A DNA stretch of 64,000 nt from Xanthobacter sp. NM-59 (GCF_021401125.1 NZ_JACBFQ010000002.1:1-64000); one strand, 5' to 3'; positions 41,152 to 49,987 are shown, numbered from the stretch's first letter. Numbers and translations are program-made. Notes: generated by a model from the sequence alone, not told the origin.

Positions 41152-41185
41152 GCCCCCGCCCGCCCGGGCCGGGGGCTTTTCGCGT
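41152..41185 (+). terminator. Rho-independent terminator of ilvE
   Basis: Stem GCCCCCG (41152-41158) with CGGGGGC (41170-41176), then CTTTTCGCG TTTT-rich sequence. Confidence 0.75.
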
Positions 41186-41200
41186 TTTGCGATCCGGATA

Positions 41201-41249
41201 GCGCTTCCGAGCGAAGTGGGAATCGGTTCGCGTAAAGGAAGCGCGTAAG
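41201..41249. repeat. Dispersed intergenic repeat, copy 1
   Basis: Begins GCGCTTCCGAGCGAAGTGGG and continues CGGTTCGCGTAAAG. It aligns base by base with 50597-50645. The same kind of sequence recurs between genes in Bradyrhizobium and relatives, as I recall. Non-coding. Confidence 0.6.
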
Positions 41250-41406
41250 ACCACGAAGACAGGCCAGCCGGCGGAGGCTCATGCCGGCAGCCCGGCGCTC
41301 CGATCCGCCAATGTGCTCGTGCCCCTTGGGCCAAGGGCTCACGGCCGGGGCCCGGAGGCAGCCGCACCCCTCTCATGGCGCGGAGGGGCGATCACACCGG
41401 CCGGCG

Positions 41407-42363
41407 TCAGACGTGCTGGCCGCCATTGATGTGGATCTCGGCCCCGTTCAGGTAGGACGAGATGTCCGTGCACAGCACATAGATGATCTTCGCCACTTCC
41501 TCCGGCGTGCCGAGCCGCTGCATGGGGATCTGCGCCACGATCTTTTCGGTGCCCGGAGAGAGGATGGAGGTGTCGATTTCGCCAGGGGCGATGGCGTTCA
41601 CCCGGATGCCCCGCCGGCCGAAGTCGGAGGCCATCTCGCGCGTCAGCGCCGCCAGGGCCGCCTTGGAAGTGGCATAGGCCGCCCCCGCGAAGGGGTGCAC
41701 CCGCGAGCCGGCGATGGAGGTGACGTTCACCACCGAGCCCTTCGCCTTCTCCAGCTGCGCCGCCAGCCCCCGCGCCAGGATGATGGGCGCGAAGAAGTTC
41801 ACCTGGAACACGTCCACCCAGGTTTCCAGGTCCGTGTCGAGGGTGCCGAGGCGCGATCCGCCCTCCCCCTTGGGCGAGATGGCGGCATTGTTCACCAGCG
41901 CGTGGAGCATGCCGTCGGGCAGGCGGCGCTTCACCTCATCTATGGCGGCGAGGGTGCTGGCCGGGCTCGACAGGTCCACCTGGAGATGGTCCTCCGGCCC
42001 CGCGCCCCAGGGACATTTCTCCGGAAACGCCTGGCGCGAGCAGGTGATGACGCGCCAGCCGGCGGCCGAGAACAGCTTCACCGTCGCATGGCCGATCCCG
42101 CGTGAGGCGCCCGTCAACAGCATCACCGGCTGCTTGCCGTCCCCGTCCGTGAGCGGCGGCATCGCGGCGCCCGGAGTCATGCTCGCGCCCGGAGTCATGG
42201 CCGCGCCCGGATTGATGGCCGCGCCATGGTCCACGGGGCAGCGCAGCGCCGGCCCATCAGCGGACGCGGGCGCCGATGCGTGCTCAACCGGGCGAGCCGG
42301 CTCGGCGCCGGGCCCGGCTTCCGACGGCTGCTGCGCATGGGGGCATTGGGGCGCATCACTCAT
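41407..42363 (-). CDS. Short-chain dehydrogenase with a repetitive N-terminal extension
   Basis: 318 residues. The classical SDR domain starts near residue 76: MLLTGASRGIGHATVKLF (cofactor), NNAAISPKG, active-site Ser in VVNVTSIAGS, YATSKAALAAL (Tyr and Lys), and a C-terminus INGGQHV. It resembles 3-oxoacyl-ACP-reductase-like SDRs; the substrate is unknown. The first 75 residues are an extension with two CP motifs (QCPHAQ, RCPVDHG) and three MTPGA-type repeats encoded by an 18-bp tandem repeat. It may be linked to some metal or haem response, but nothing shows that directly. Confidence 0.85.
   Translation of the reverse strand: MSDAPQCPHAQQPSEAGPGAEPARPVEHASAPASADGPALRCPVDHGAAINPGAAMTPGASMTPGAAMPPLTDGDGKQPVMLLTGASRGIGHATVKLFSAAGWRVITCSRQAFPEKCPWGAGPEDHLQVDLSSPASTLAAIDEVKRRLPDGMLHALVNNAAISPKGEGGSRLGTLDTDLETWVDVFQVNFFAPIILARGLAAQLEKAKGSVVNVTSIAGSRVHPFAGAAYATSKAALAALTREMASDFGRRGIRVNAIAPGEIDTSILSPGTEKIVAQIPMQRLGTPEEVAKIIYVLCTDISSYLNGAEIHINGGQHV
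42167..42226. repeat. 18-bp tandem repeat inside the SDR gene
   Basis: Three imperfect copies (42167-42184, 42185-42202, 42203-42220) plus a partial fourth. Unit GCGCCCGGAGTCATGGCC on the plus strand, encoding the repeated peptide AMTPGA on the minus strand. Confidence 0.8.
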
Positions 42364-42511
42364 GTCCGCATCCTCGCGAATTGGTCGGGCCTCGCGCAGG
42401 CGCCACCTTCGACGCCCGCAGCCATGCCAGGAAAGCCGCGCTCTCAGGCCGGAAAGAAGGAGCCGGCGCGCTGAACGCCCGGCACCGCGCGGCGCTGGGA
42501 GCTTGCCGCCC

Positions 42512-42976
42512 TCAGTCTTTCTTGCGCAGACCCTTGAGCACGGTGTTGAGCACGGTCAGGGCCACCGCCGGCAAGGCTGTGTCGAGCGGGTTGCGCACGA
42601 AGGCCGCGAGCCGCGACACCCCCGCCCCGGCCACCTGAAGATCGTTGTTCACCGCCGCCAGCGCCGCAGCATGCACCTCATTGGCAAGCTGGAGCTCGCG
42701 GCCCGGCTTCACCTGCGCCGCCAACAGCGCCAGCAGAGCCGCCAGCACCAGCGCTCCACCGCCCATGATGGCGGCTGCGATGATGGCGCCGTAGAGCGTT
42801 TCGAGGGCGAGAAAGCCGGCAATCCCCAGCATCACGAGCCCGAACCCCGCGACCACGCCCGCCACCGCGTAAAAGCCGGACTTCGCCGCCACGCGACGCA
42901 GATGAATTTCCGCGATGATGAGATCCGCGCGCAGCAGCACGCGCACATTCCGCACCAGGCTGTCCAGATCGCTCAT
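42512..42976 (-). CDS. Phage-holin-like (YqjE/DUF1469 type) membrane protein
   Basis: 154 residues from the ATG at 42976, which overlaps the stop of the upstream small gene. Two adjacent hydrophobic helices (SGFYAVAGVVAGFGLVMLGIAGFLALE and IAAAIMGGGALVLAALLALL), then an amphipathic tail with a basic end (LKGLRKKD). This fits the holin-like inner-membrane family usually found beside DUF883/YqjD genes. Function in stress or ribosome/membrane association is known only for E. coli relatives. Confidence 0.7.
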   Translation of the reverse strand: MSDLDSLVRNVRVLLRADLIIAEIHLRRVAAKSGFYAVAGVVAGFGLVMLGIAGFLALETLYGAIIAAAIMGGGALVLAALLALLAAQVKPGRELQLANEVHAAALAAVNNDLQVAGAGVSRLAAFVRNPLDTALPAVALTVLNTVLKGLRKKD

Positions 42977-43224
42977 CGTCCCCTGCCCCTTTTCAAAAGC
43001 CCGCCGACAACGGCGCCGGCCACAAGGCACAGCGCCACCGCCGTGATCGGATGCGCCCTCACCCAGCCGTCGGCGGCGGCAGGGTCCAGCCCGGTGGCAG
43101 CCTCCGGTGGCGGCTCGCACACAGGCCGCTCGGCGGCCTGCGCCGGCTCGGCCACCTCCGGCCGGCCCTTCGCAAGGTCGGCCCGCAGCGCCGAAAGGCG
43201 TGCGGCCATGCTGCTGTCGGTCAT
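42973..43224 (-). CDS. DUF883/YqjD-like small membrane-anchored protein
   Basis: 83 residues from the ATG at 43224 (GGGGAA upstream); an ATG at 43236 is possible. A short helical start (MAARLSALRADLAKG), a Pro/Glu-rich linker and a single C-terminal membrane helix (WVRAHPITAVALCLVAGAVVGGLLKRGRGR) in the style of YqjD (VRENPWTAVGIGAAVGLLLG). Translationally coupled to the holin-like protein. Confidence 0.65.
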   Translation of the reverse strand: MTDSSMAARLSALRADLAKGRPEVAEPAQAAERPVCEPPPEAATGLDPAAADGWVRAHPITAVALCLVAGAVVGGLLKRGRGR

Positions 43225-43387
43225 GCCATTCCCCATCGAGACGCGGCACGCGCCTGCACGCAGCATGGAGGACCACGACGACGCCCTGTCAAGCGTGCGG
43301 GCGCTGCCGCCGCCTTCCGCACCAGCGAACAAGCGGGCGATCCAAGACGCTCGAGCGCTGCTATAAGAGGCGCCAAGGGAGGGCCCC

Positions 43388-44014
43388 ATGTCACGGCGCA
43401 TCGACTATTATTTCTCCATCATCAGTCCCTGGAGCTTCATCGGCCACGCCCCATTCATGGCGGTGGCGGCGCGCCACGGCGCCGAGGTTGATGTGCGGCC
43501 GGTCTCGCTGGGGCCGGTCTTTGCCGAAACCGGGGGGCTGCCGCTGGCCCAGCGCCCGCCGCAGCGCCAGCGCTACCGCATCCTTGAGCTTCAGCGCTGG
43601 CGCGTGAAGCGGGGAATCGATTTTCACGTGCACCCGGCCTTCTGGCCGTTCGACCCCACCCTGGCGGACCGCACCGTCATCGCCGCCGGCCAGGCGGGCC
43701 ACGCGGTAAACGATCTGCTGGCCGGCCTGTTCTCCGCCGTGTGGCAGCAGCAGCGCGACCTCAGCGACCCGCAGGTCATCGCCAGCGTCGCCGACGCCGC
43801 CGGCCTGCCCGGGGCCGAGCTGGTGAGCGCGGCAGGCGGCGAGGCCGCCGGCACCGCCTATCTCGCCAATCGCGATCGAGCCCTTGCCGCCGATGTGTTC
43901 GGCGCGCCGGCCTATGTGCTCGACGGAGAGGTGTTCTGGGGCCAGGATCGAATCGAGCTGCTGGACGACGCCCTCGCCAGCGGCCGCGCTCCCTTCCGCC
44001 CCGACCTGAGCTGA
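43388..44014 (+). CDS. 2-hydroxychromene-2-carboxylate isomerase-like (DsbA-fold, GST-kappa family)
   Basis: 208 residues. The N-terminus YYFSIISPWSFIGH is the family signature, where the Ser-Pro-W-S block binds glutathione. Conserved later blocks: FGAPAYVLDGEVFWGQDRIELLDDAL. The family includes isomerases of naphthalene degradation, but no aromatic-degradation genes are near, so the real reaction may be a different glutathione-linked one. GGGAGGGCCCC precedes the ATG. Confidence 0.82.
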   Translation: MSRRIDYYFSIISPWSFIGHAPFMAVAARHGAEVDVRPVSLGPVFAETGGLPLAQRPPQRQRYRILELQRWRVKRGIDFHVHPAFWPFDPTLADRTVIAAGQAGHAVNDLLAGLFSAVWQQQRDLSDPQVIASVADAAGLPGAELVSAAGGEAAGTAYLANRDRALAADVFGAPAYVLDGEVFWGQDRIELLDDALASGRAPFRPDLS

Positions 44015-44225
44015 GAGACGGGACAGCGGCGGGAATCCGCGCCCATGGGGCACGCCCCGCTTCGGCCCCGATCCGGAGGGAGGATCAACAGTAGAGCCGC
44101 GGCCCGCAAGCCGTGGTTCTCATCGCAGAATGCTCCGGCGCTTCACCTTGCGGCAGGCGCCGGCGTCTGCATGATTTCACGCAAACCGGCATCCAGCGCC
44201 GGCAAGATGGGCCCGAGGAGACCTG

Positions 44226-44678
44226 ATGACGATGCTCGCCCGTTCCGTCGCGCTCACCGTCCTTGCGCTCACCGCGTCCGGCCTTTCGGCGGCGGCCCAG
44301 ACAACCGCCCAGGAGCCGGCGCCCGCCGCGCCCCAGGCGCGGTTCGCCCTCGTGCCGGTGGACGGCGGCGCCCTCAAGATCGACACCCAGACCGGCAAGG
44401 TTTCCCGCTGCGCCAAGGACGCCACCGGCTTCACCTGCACTGCCGTGCCGGACACCCGCGACGCCTATGAAGCGGAGATCGCCCGTCTCCAGGCGGAAAT
44501 CGCCGCCCTGAAGCAGGGTGCCCCGACGCAAGGCGGCGCCCCGAAGGCCAATCCCCCGCAGGCGGGAGCCGAGCCCTCTGATCTCGACAAGGCGTTCGAC
44601 TACGCCACCCATTTCTACCGCCGCCTGCGGCAGATGATCGACGAGCTGACCGGCCCCGACAAAGGCGAGACGCTCTGA
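44226..44678 (+). CDS. Exported protein of unknown function with coiled coil
   Basis: 150 residues. A signal peptide (ALTVLALTASGLSAAAQ) is followed by a Pro/Ala linker, a short block with LVPVDGGALKIDTQTGKVSRC and a second cysteine (FTCTAVPD), then a coiled coil (YEAEIARLQAEIAALKQG) and an amphipathic end. Two cysteines 13 residues apart could form a disulfide. I recognise no named family. It converges on the esterase gene; a 10-bp hairpin spans both stops. Confidence 0.7.
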   Translation: MTMLARSVALTVLALTASGLSAAAQTTAQEPAPAAPQARFALVPVDGGALKIDTQTGKVSRCAKDATGFTCTAVPDTRDAYEAEIARLQAEIAALKQGAPTQGGAPKANPPQAGAEPSDLDKAFDYATHFYRRLRQMIDELTGPDKGETL

Positions 44679-44712
44679 CGCGCCCCCCGGCGGCCGGCTT
44701 GCGGCGCGTCAG
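44675..44712. other. Hairpin spanning two convergent stop codons
   Basis: CTGACGCGCC (44675-44684) pairs with GGCGCGTCAG (44703-44712), covering the stop codons of both convergent genes. No T-run; perhaps a weak bidirectional terminator or a barrier to read-through. Confidence 0.45.
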
Positions 44713-45665
44713 AAATCGCTGAGGAAGGCATCCGCCTTCTTCAGTGCCTGGTCGGTGAGCGTGCCGGGAAAGCCGATGAAGACATGGCAGCCGCCGGGAT
44801 AGACATCGAGCGCGGCGCCATTGCCGGCGGCGAGCCAGGCATTGGCCATGAACAGCGTGTCATCCAGCAGCGGGTCTCGCGTGCCCACGGTGAACAGCGC
44901 CTTGGGCAAGCCCTTCAGGTTGGCGAGCAGCGGCGAGACATCGGGATCACCGGCCCGCCCCTCCAGGCGCAGGTAATTCTCAACGAAGCGCTCCACATCG
45001 CTGCGGTTGATGACCAGCGGCAGGTCGCCCCAATTGCGCACGGAGGGCGTGAGCCGCAGGTCATAGCAGCCGGCGGTGAGGTTAGCCGCCGAGAAGGGCG
45101 TGAGGCCGTGGCGATCACGCAGGCGCACCAAAGTGGTGACGGCCAGCGTCGCTCCGCCCGATTCGCCGCCGATGGCGAGCCGCGTGGTGCCGAACCGATT
45201 CTGCGCCTCGTTCACCAGCCACAGGGCCGCGGCCTCGCAGTCGTCAGGACCGGCGGGATAGGGCTCCTCTGGCGCCAGGCGATAATCCACGGAGATCACC
45301 GCAAGGCCACAGCGGGCGGCGATGCGGTCGGTCAGGTTCTCGTTCTCGCGCGCCGAACCCAGGGTCCAGCCGCCGCCATGAATGTGGAGGTAGACGCCGC
45401 GCGGCGCCCCATCGGGCATCAGCACCCGCACGGGAATGGGCCCGCGCGGCCCGGGCAGGACTTCCACATGGGCGCGCTTGCTCTCCGGCGGCAGGGGAAA
45501 CGCCCCCTTGCCCGCCAGCCGGGCCGCCCGCACCTGGGGCAGAGGCACATTCCAGCGCTCCGGCATCGCCAACATCGTCTTGACGATGGCGTCATTCACC
45601 ATGCGCGTGTCGGGGGCAACGGCGGTATTGGAGAACACCGCTGAATCGAGAACAAGCTTCGACAT
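44709..45665 (-). CDS. Alpha/beta hydrolase of the hormone-sensitive-lipase family
   Basis: 318 residues from the ATG at 45665. Oxyanion motif HIHGGGW near residue 95, nucleophile elbow GGESGG with Ser169, Asp in TVGTRDPLLDD and His in PGGCHVF: a full catalytic triad. No signal peptide, so cytosolic. HSL-type esterases cleave short-chain esters; the natural substrate cannot be told from sequence. Confidence 0.88.
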   Translation of the reverse strand: MSKLVLDSAVFSNTAVAPDTRMVNDAIVKTMLAMPERWNVPLPQVRAARLAGKGAFPLPPESKRAHVEVLPGPRGPIPVRVLMPDGAPRGVYLHIHGGGWTLGSARENENLTDRIAARCGLAVISVDYRLAPEEPYPAGPDDCEAAALWLVNEAQNRFGTTRLAIGGESGGATLAVTTLVRLRDRHGLTPFSAANLTAGCYDLRLTPSVRNWGDLPLVINRSDVERFVENYLRLEGRAGDPDVSPLLANLKGLPKALFTVGTRDPLLDDTLFMANAWLAAGNGAALDVYPGGCHVFIGFPGTLTDQALKKADAFLSDF

Positions 45666-45796
45666 CGGGGGAGGTCCTGGCTCGGGCGTCACGTTCGTTT
45701 GATTCCGCCGTCGGGCGGCGGTGCGCGGCCAAGGTTGCAGGCTGGACGCCGGGAGGCAATACAGACCCGCATCCGCCGCAGTACAGGCATGTGCCA

Positions 45797-46270
45797 ATGT
45801 CCCGTCTCAACCGTTCTCCGGCTCGCATCAGCCCCCTCGATACCCACGCCGAATGCCGCCTCGCCGTCACCACCAGCGGTGAAGGCTTCACCGACATCAC
45901 CCGCGAGGCGGCCGCGTTCCTGACCGAGATCGGCGCCCGCGACGGGGTGCTCATGGCCTTCTGCCGGCATACCTCTGCATCCCTGACAATCCAGGAAAAT
46001 GCTGACTCCGACGTGCAGCGCGACCTGCTCACCGCCCTCGACCGGCTGGCCCCGCAGAATGGGGGCTGGGTGCATGACATGGAGGGGCCGGACGACATGC
46101 CCGCCCACATCCGCACCCTGCTCAGCGGGGTCAGCCTCGCCATCCCGGTGAGCCGCGGCAGCCTGGCGCTGGGCACCTGGCAGGGCCTCTACCTGATCGA
46201 GCACCGCCATACCCAACACCGACGCGAAGTGGTATTGGCGTTCTCGGGATGTACAATGGCGCTAGGCTGA
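45797..46270 (+). CDS. yjbQ: YjbQ/UPF0047 family protein
   Basis: 157 residues from ATG 45797; a GTG two codons upstream is an alternative. Signature blocks: FCRHTSASLTIQENAD, GPDDMPAHIR and LGTWQGLYLIEHR, with the conserved His residues of the metal/phosphate site. The family shows weak thiamine-phosphate synthase activity in E. coli; its physiological role is unsettled. Confidence 0.88.
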   Translation: MSRLNRSPARISPLDTHAECRLAVTTSGEGFTDITREAAAFLTEIGARDGVLMAFCRHTSASLTIQENADSDVQRDLLTALDRLAPQNGGWVHDMEGPDDMPAHIRTLLSGVSLAIPVSRGSLALGTWQGLYLIEHRHTQHRREVVLAFSGCTMALG

Positions 46271-46394
46271 CGCTTGCCACAGCATCGCCATGGATTGATG
46301 ATCGTAAACGACGATTCGTTGCGTGGGCGGCGGGCGAGCGGGAATAATGTGTCCAGGACCGGGCGAGAACGCATCAGCTTCCAGGGAGGATGAA

Positions 46395-47069
46395 TTGGGA
46401 GAAGCCGCCGGAAGTGAATTGCGTCTCGTCATCGCCGACGACCATCCGCTGTTCCGCGGCGCCCTCAAGGAAGCGGTGCTGAACCACCACCCCCGCGCCA
46501 CCATTCTGGAGGTGGGCACGTTCGACGAGCTCACCGCATTACTGGAACGCGACGCCGATTTCGACCTCGTGCTGCTGGACCTGACCATGCCGGGCGCGCG
46601 GGGCTTTTCCGGCCTCATCTATCTGCGCGCGCAATATGCGGCGCTGCCGGTGGTGGTGGTTTCCGGCAATGAGGAGCCGGCGGTCATCCGGCGCTGCCTC
46701 GATCTTGGCGCCTCCGGCTTCATTCCGAAAACCATGGACACCCGGCAGATGCGCGAGGCCATCTCCGAGGTGCTGAAGGGCGAGGCCTTCGTGCCGCCGG
46801 ACATCACCCTGGGCGCGGGCAGCGACGGGGAAACGGACGTCATCATTGCCCGCCTTGCCACCCTCACCCCGCAGCAGGTGCGGGTGCTGATGATGCTGGC
46901 CGAAGGGCGGCTCAACAAACAGATCGCCTACGAGCTCTCGGTGTCCGAGGCCACCGTGAAGGCCCATGTCTCCGCCATTCTGCAGAAGCTTGGAGTGGAA
47001 AGCCGCACTCAGGCCGTGATCGCCGTCTCCAAGGTCGAGACCGGCCTGTGGACGCAGCCCCAAACCTGA
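46395..47069 (+). CDS. NarL/LuxR-type response regulator
   Basis: 224 residues from a TTG at 46395 with a strong ribosome site (GGGAGG, five bases upstream); ATG 46347 gives a longer form without one. Receiver domain: IADDHPLFRGAL, phosphorylated Asp in LVLLDLTMPG, Lys in FIPKTMD. LuxR-type helix-turn-helix at the end (LTPQQVRVLMMLAEGRLNKQIAYELSVSEATVKAHVSAILQKLG). No kinase gene is adjacent, so it is an orphan regulator. Confidence 0.9.
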   Translation: MGEAAGSELRLVIADDHPLFRGALKEAVLNHHPRATILEVGTFDELTALLERDADFDLVLLDLTMPGARGFSGLIYLRAQYAALPVVVVSGNEEPAVIRRCLDLGASGFIPKTMDTRQMREAISEVLKGEAFVPPDITLGAGSDGETDVIIARLATLTPQQVRVLMMLAEGRLNKQIAYELSVSEATVKAHVSAILQKLGVESRTQAVIAVSKVETGLWTQPQT

Positions 47070-47424
47070 GACACTTTCTCTGCGGCGCATGTGGCTGCCT
47101 GCCGGATCAGGCCTCCGGCGCCTTGCGCCCATGAGAAGGGGCGCGGCCCCAGGGCTTCGCGCTCACGCCGCCGCCGGACACGAACCGGCAATGAGTGCAT
47201 GAAGACGCCATCGACGCGCGCCTCTGACCGGCTTAATGCCACTTGCCTCGTTGATCCGCTCGCCTTGCTGCTCCACTTGCCTTGCCGAGCTCCTGCCGGC
47301 ACAGACACCGCGCGTAAGCGGGGACATTTTCTTAACGGGCCGCGGTGTTCACTCCCCTCCCGACAGCGTGGATGGCGACGCCATCGCGGCGTGAGCAACC
47401 GAACCGAACTTCGCGTGGACCCCC
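47070..47424. other. Gene-free interval before the AmpG-like gene
   Basis: 355 bases with no supported open frame. No clear promoter or terminator is seen. Confidence 0.5.
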
Positions 47425-48771
47425 ATGAGCGACGACACCGCCTCCTCGACGCCCGGCGCGCGGCGCTCCATCCTCGACGCCATCACCGTCTATGCGCGCC
47501 CGAGCGTGCTGGTGGTGATCCTGCTCGGCTTCTCCTCCGGCCTGCCGCTGGCCCTCACCGGCACCACTCTCTCGGTGTGGATGACGGAATCGGGTGTCAG
47601 CCTGGGCAGCATCGGCCTGTTCTCCCTGGTGGGCCTGCCCTACACGCTGAAATTCCTCTGGGCGCCCCTGGTGGATGCGCTCGACGTGCCGGTGCTCTCG
47701 CGCCTTCTGGGCCGGCGGCGCGGCTGGCTGTTCGCCACCCAGCTCGCCCTCATGGCCGGCATCCTCTTCCTCGGCGCGCAGGATCCCTTGGCCTCGCCGT
47801 TCATGGTGGCCCTGGGTGCCCTGCTGGTGGCCACCATCTCCGCCACCCAGGACATCGTGGTGGATGCCTTCCGCGTGGAGCGGCTCGACACCTCCGAGCA
47901 GGCCGCCGGCATGGCCGGCTATGTGGCCGCCTATCGTATCGGCATGCTGGTGTCGGGGGCCGGCGTCATCGCCCTGGTGGCTTACCTCGAGTCGCGCGGC
48001 GCGGTGCGGGCCGACGTGTGGTTTTGGGGCTATGTGGCGGCCGCGGCCTTCGTGGTGGTGGGCATGATCGCCACCTTCATGGCCCGCGAGCCCGCCGCCC
48101 CCCTGCGCGAGGAGGGCGTGGGGGCGATGGCCCGCGTGGCCAGCACCGCGGTCGGGGCGTTCAGCGAGTTCATGGCCCGCGATCAGGCGCTGGTGATCCT
48201 GCTGTTCGTGCTGCTCTATAAATTCTGCGATGCCTTTGCCGGCGTGCTGAGCGCCCCGTTCGTCATCTCCATCGGCTTCGACAAGGCGACCTATGCGGGC
48301 ATCGTGAAGGGCGTGGGCCTCATCGCCGCGCTGCTGGGCGGGTTCGCCGGCGGCTTCATCGCGCGCGCTCTGCCGCTCGCCACCTGCCTGTGGGTGGGCG
48401 GTATTCTCCAGATGGTGTCCAACCTCGCCTTCACCGCCCAGGCGCTGATCGGCGTGAACGTGGCGGCGCTCACGGGCACCATCGTGGTGGAAAATTTCAC
48501 CGGCGCCATCGGCACGGTGATCTTCGTGGCCTACCTCTCCGCCCTTTGCGGGGCGCGCAGCCACACCGCCACCCAATATGCGCTGCTCACCGCCCTGACC
48601 GCCGTCGGCCGCACCTTCCTCGCCTCGGGCGGGGGCTTCATCGCCGAGGCGACGGGGTGGCCCCTCTTCTTCATCATCACCACCCTTGCCGGCCTGCCGG
48701 GCCTGGCATTGCTCGCCTACCTTCAGGTCAAAGGGCACTTCCGCAACCTGGCCCACGAAGACCGGGACTGA
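47425..48771 (+). CDS. ampG: AmpG-like MFS permease
   Basis: 448 residues and about 12 hydrophobic helices. AmpG-type markers: LLGFSSGLPLALTGTTLSVWM at the first helix, SLVGLPYTLKFLWAPLVDALD after helix two, SATQDIVVDAFRVERL in the central part, and helix 10 block THTATQYALLTAL-like (SHTATQYALLTALTAVGR). AmpG imports anhydromuropeptides from peptidoglycan turnover for recycling and, where ampC is present, controls beta-lactamase induction. No recycling enzyme is adjacent. Confidence 0.88.
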   Translation: MSDDTASSTPGARRSILDAITVYARPSVLVVILLGFSSGLPLALTGTTLSVWMTESGVSLGSIGLFSLVGLPYTLKFLWAPLVDALDVPVLSRLLGRRRGWLFATQLALMAGILFLGAQDPLASPFMVALGALLVATISATQDIVVDAFRVERLDTSEQAAGMAGYVAAYRIGMLVSGAGVIALVAYLESRGAVRADVWFWGYVAAAAFVVVGMIATFMAREPAAPLREEGVGAMARVASTAVGAFSEFMARDQALVILLFVLLYKFCDAFAGVLSAPFVISIGFDKATYAGIVKGVGLIAALLGGFAGGFIARALPLATCLWVGGILQMVSNLAFTAQALIGVNVAALTGTIVVENFTGAIGTVIFVAYLSALCGARSHTATQYALLTALTAVGRTFLASGGGFIAEATGWPLFFIITTLAGLPGLALLAYLQVKGHFRNLAHEDRD

Positions 48772-48860
48772 AGCGGCGCGCAGCGCCCCTTCCCCGCTCT
48801 CGGCGGGGAATGCAGCACCCACGCACCTATTTAACGTCTATTATTTGTATATATTTTCAG

Positions 48861-48890
48861 TTCACATGCATTTTCTGACATGATATCGAT
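48861..48890. promoter_or_regulatory. AT-rich control region of the sulfate/thiosulfate-binding protein gene
   Basis: The segment from TTCACATGCA to TGATATCGAT lies 54-83 bases before the ATG, in the only strongly AT-rich stretch nearby. It shares TTCACAT and TGATATCGATT, in the same order, with the soxY-soxA intergenic region (29130-29151). A common sulfur regulator is possible. Confidence 0.4.
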
Positions 48891-48943
48891 TGAAAAAGTG
48901 GAATGTGATTTCGGACGTATTTTTGAGTGAAAAGGAGCCCCAG

Positions 48944-49987
48944 ATGATCCACCGCCGCACCTTCCTCGCCTCGGTGCTGTCCGGCGCCATGGGAGCGGCC
49001 ATCGCGGGCAGCGTGGGTCCGGGTTTTGCCCAGTCGGCACAGCCGGCCAGTGGCCCGGACTCCATCCTCAACGTCTCGTACGACATCGCGCGGGAGCTCT
49101 TCGCCGCCGAGAACGCCTTGTTCGTGCCCCTGTGGAAGGACAAGACCGGCCAGCAGCTGACCGTGAACCAGAGCCACGCCGGCTCCTCCCGCCAGGCCCG
49201 CGCGATTCTCGAAGGTCTTGAAGCGGATGTGGTGACCTTTAACCAGGTGACCGACGTGGAGGTGCTGGCCAAGGCCGGCTTCGTCGCCAAGGACTGGCAG
49301 AAGAAGTTCCCCAACAACGCCTCGCCCTATTATTCCTTCCCCTCTTTCCTGGTGCGCGACGGCAACCCCAAGGGCATCAAGGACTGGTCCGATCTGGTCC
49401 GCGAGGATGTGAAGGTCATTTTCCCGAACCCGAAGACCTCCGGCAACGCGCGCTATACCTATCTTGCGGCCTATGCCTATGCGCTGGAGAAGAATAACGG
49501 CGATACGGCCAAGGCCGATGCCTTCGTGAAGGCCCTGCTGGCCAATGTTCCGGTGTTCGACACCGGCGGCCGTGGCGCAACCACCACCTTCGTGGAGCGG
49601 GAAACCGGCGATGTGCTGGTGACCTTCGAGGCGGAGACCCGCGCCATCCAGAACCTCTACCCGGACCGCAAGCTGGTGACCGTCACCCCCTCGGTGAGCC
49701 TGCTCGCGGAATTCCCGGTGGCCGTGGTCGACAAGGTGGTGGACAAGCGCGGCTCGCGCCCCGCCGCCACCGCCTATCTGGAGTTCCTCTACTCCCCCGC
49801 CGGCCAGGAGGTGGCCGCCAAGGCTTTCCACCGCGTGGTGAATCCCGAGGTCGCCGCCAAGTACAAGGACCAGTTCCCGCCGGTGCGGCTGGTGAAGGTG
49901 GAGGACGTGTTCGGCGGCTGGAGCAAGGCCCAGGCCGATCACTTCGCCTCAGGCGGCAAGCTGGATGAGGTGTTCGTCGGGCGCTGA
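48944..49987 (+). CDS. sbp: Periplasmic sulfate/thiosulfate-binding protein
   Basis: 347 residues from the ATG at 48944 (AAAAGGAG upstream). Signal with RRTFLASVLSG. The mature part follows CysP/Sbp: LNVSYDIARELF, QSHAGSSRQARAILEGLEADVVTFNQVTD, PNPKTSGNARYTYLAAYAYA, VFDTGGRGATTTFVERETGDVLVTFEAE. It would feed sulfate or thiosulfate to a CysTWA transporter, but no permease or ATPase gene is next to it. A hairpin terminator follows, so it is transcribed alone. Confidence 0.93.
   Translation: MIHRRTFLASVLSGAMGAAIAGSVGPGFAQSAQPASGPDSILNVSYDIARELFAAENALFVPLWKDKTGQQLTVNQSHAGSSRQARAILEGLEADVVTFNQVTDVEVLAKAGFVAKDWQKKFPNNASPYYSFPSFLVRDGNPKGIKDWSDLVREDVKVIFPNPKTSGNARYTYLAAYAYALEKNNGDTAKADAFVKALLANVPVFDTGGRGATTTFVERETGDVLVTFEAETRAIQNLYPDRKLVTVTPSVSLLAEFPVAVVDKVVDKRGSRPAATAYLEFLYSPAGQEVAAKAFHRVVNPEVAAKYKDQFPPVRLVKVEDVFGGWSKAQADHFASGGKLDEVFVGR

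Larger units (their letters stand above)
41059..41406. other. Gene-free interval after ilvE
   Basis: 348 bases with a UUCG-tetraloop hairpin (GGCGCC TTCG GGCGCC, 41121-41136), the terminator at 41152-41185, and the dispersed repeat at 41201-41249. Nothing coding is visible. Confidence 0.6.
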
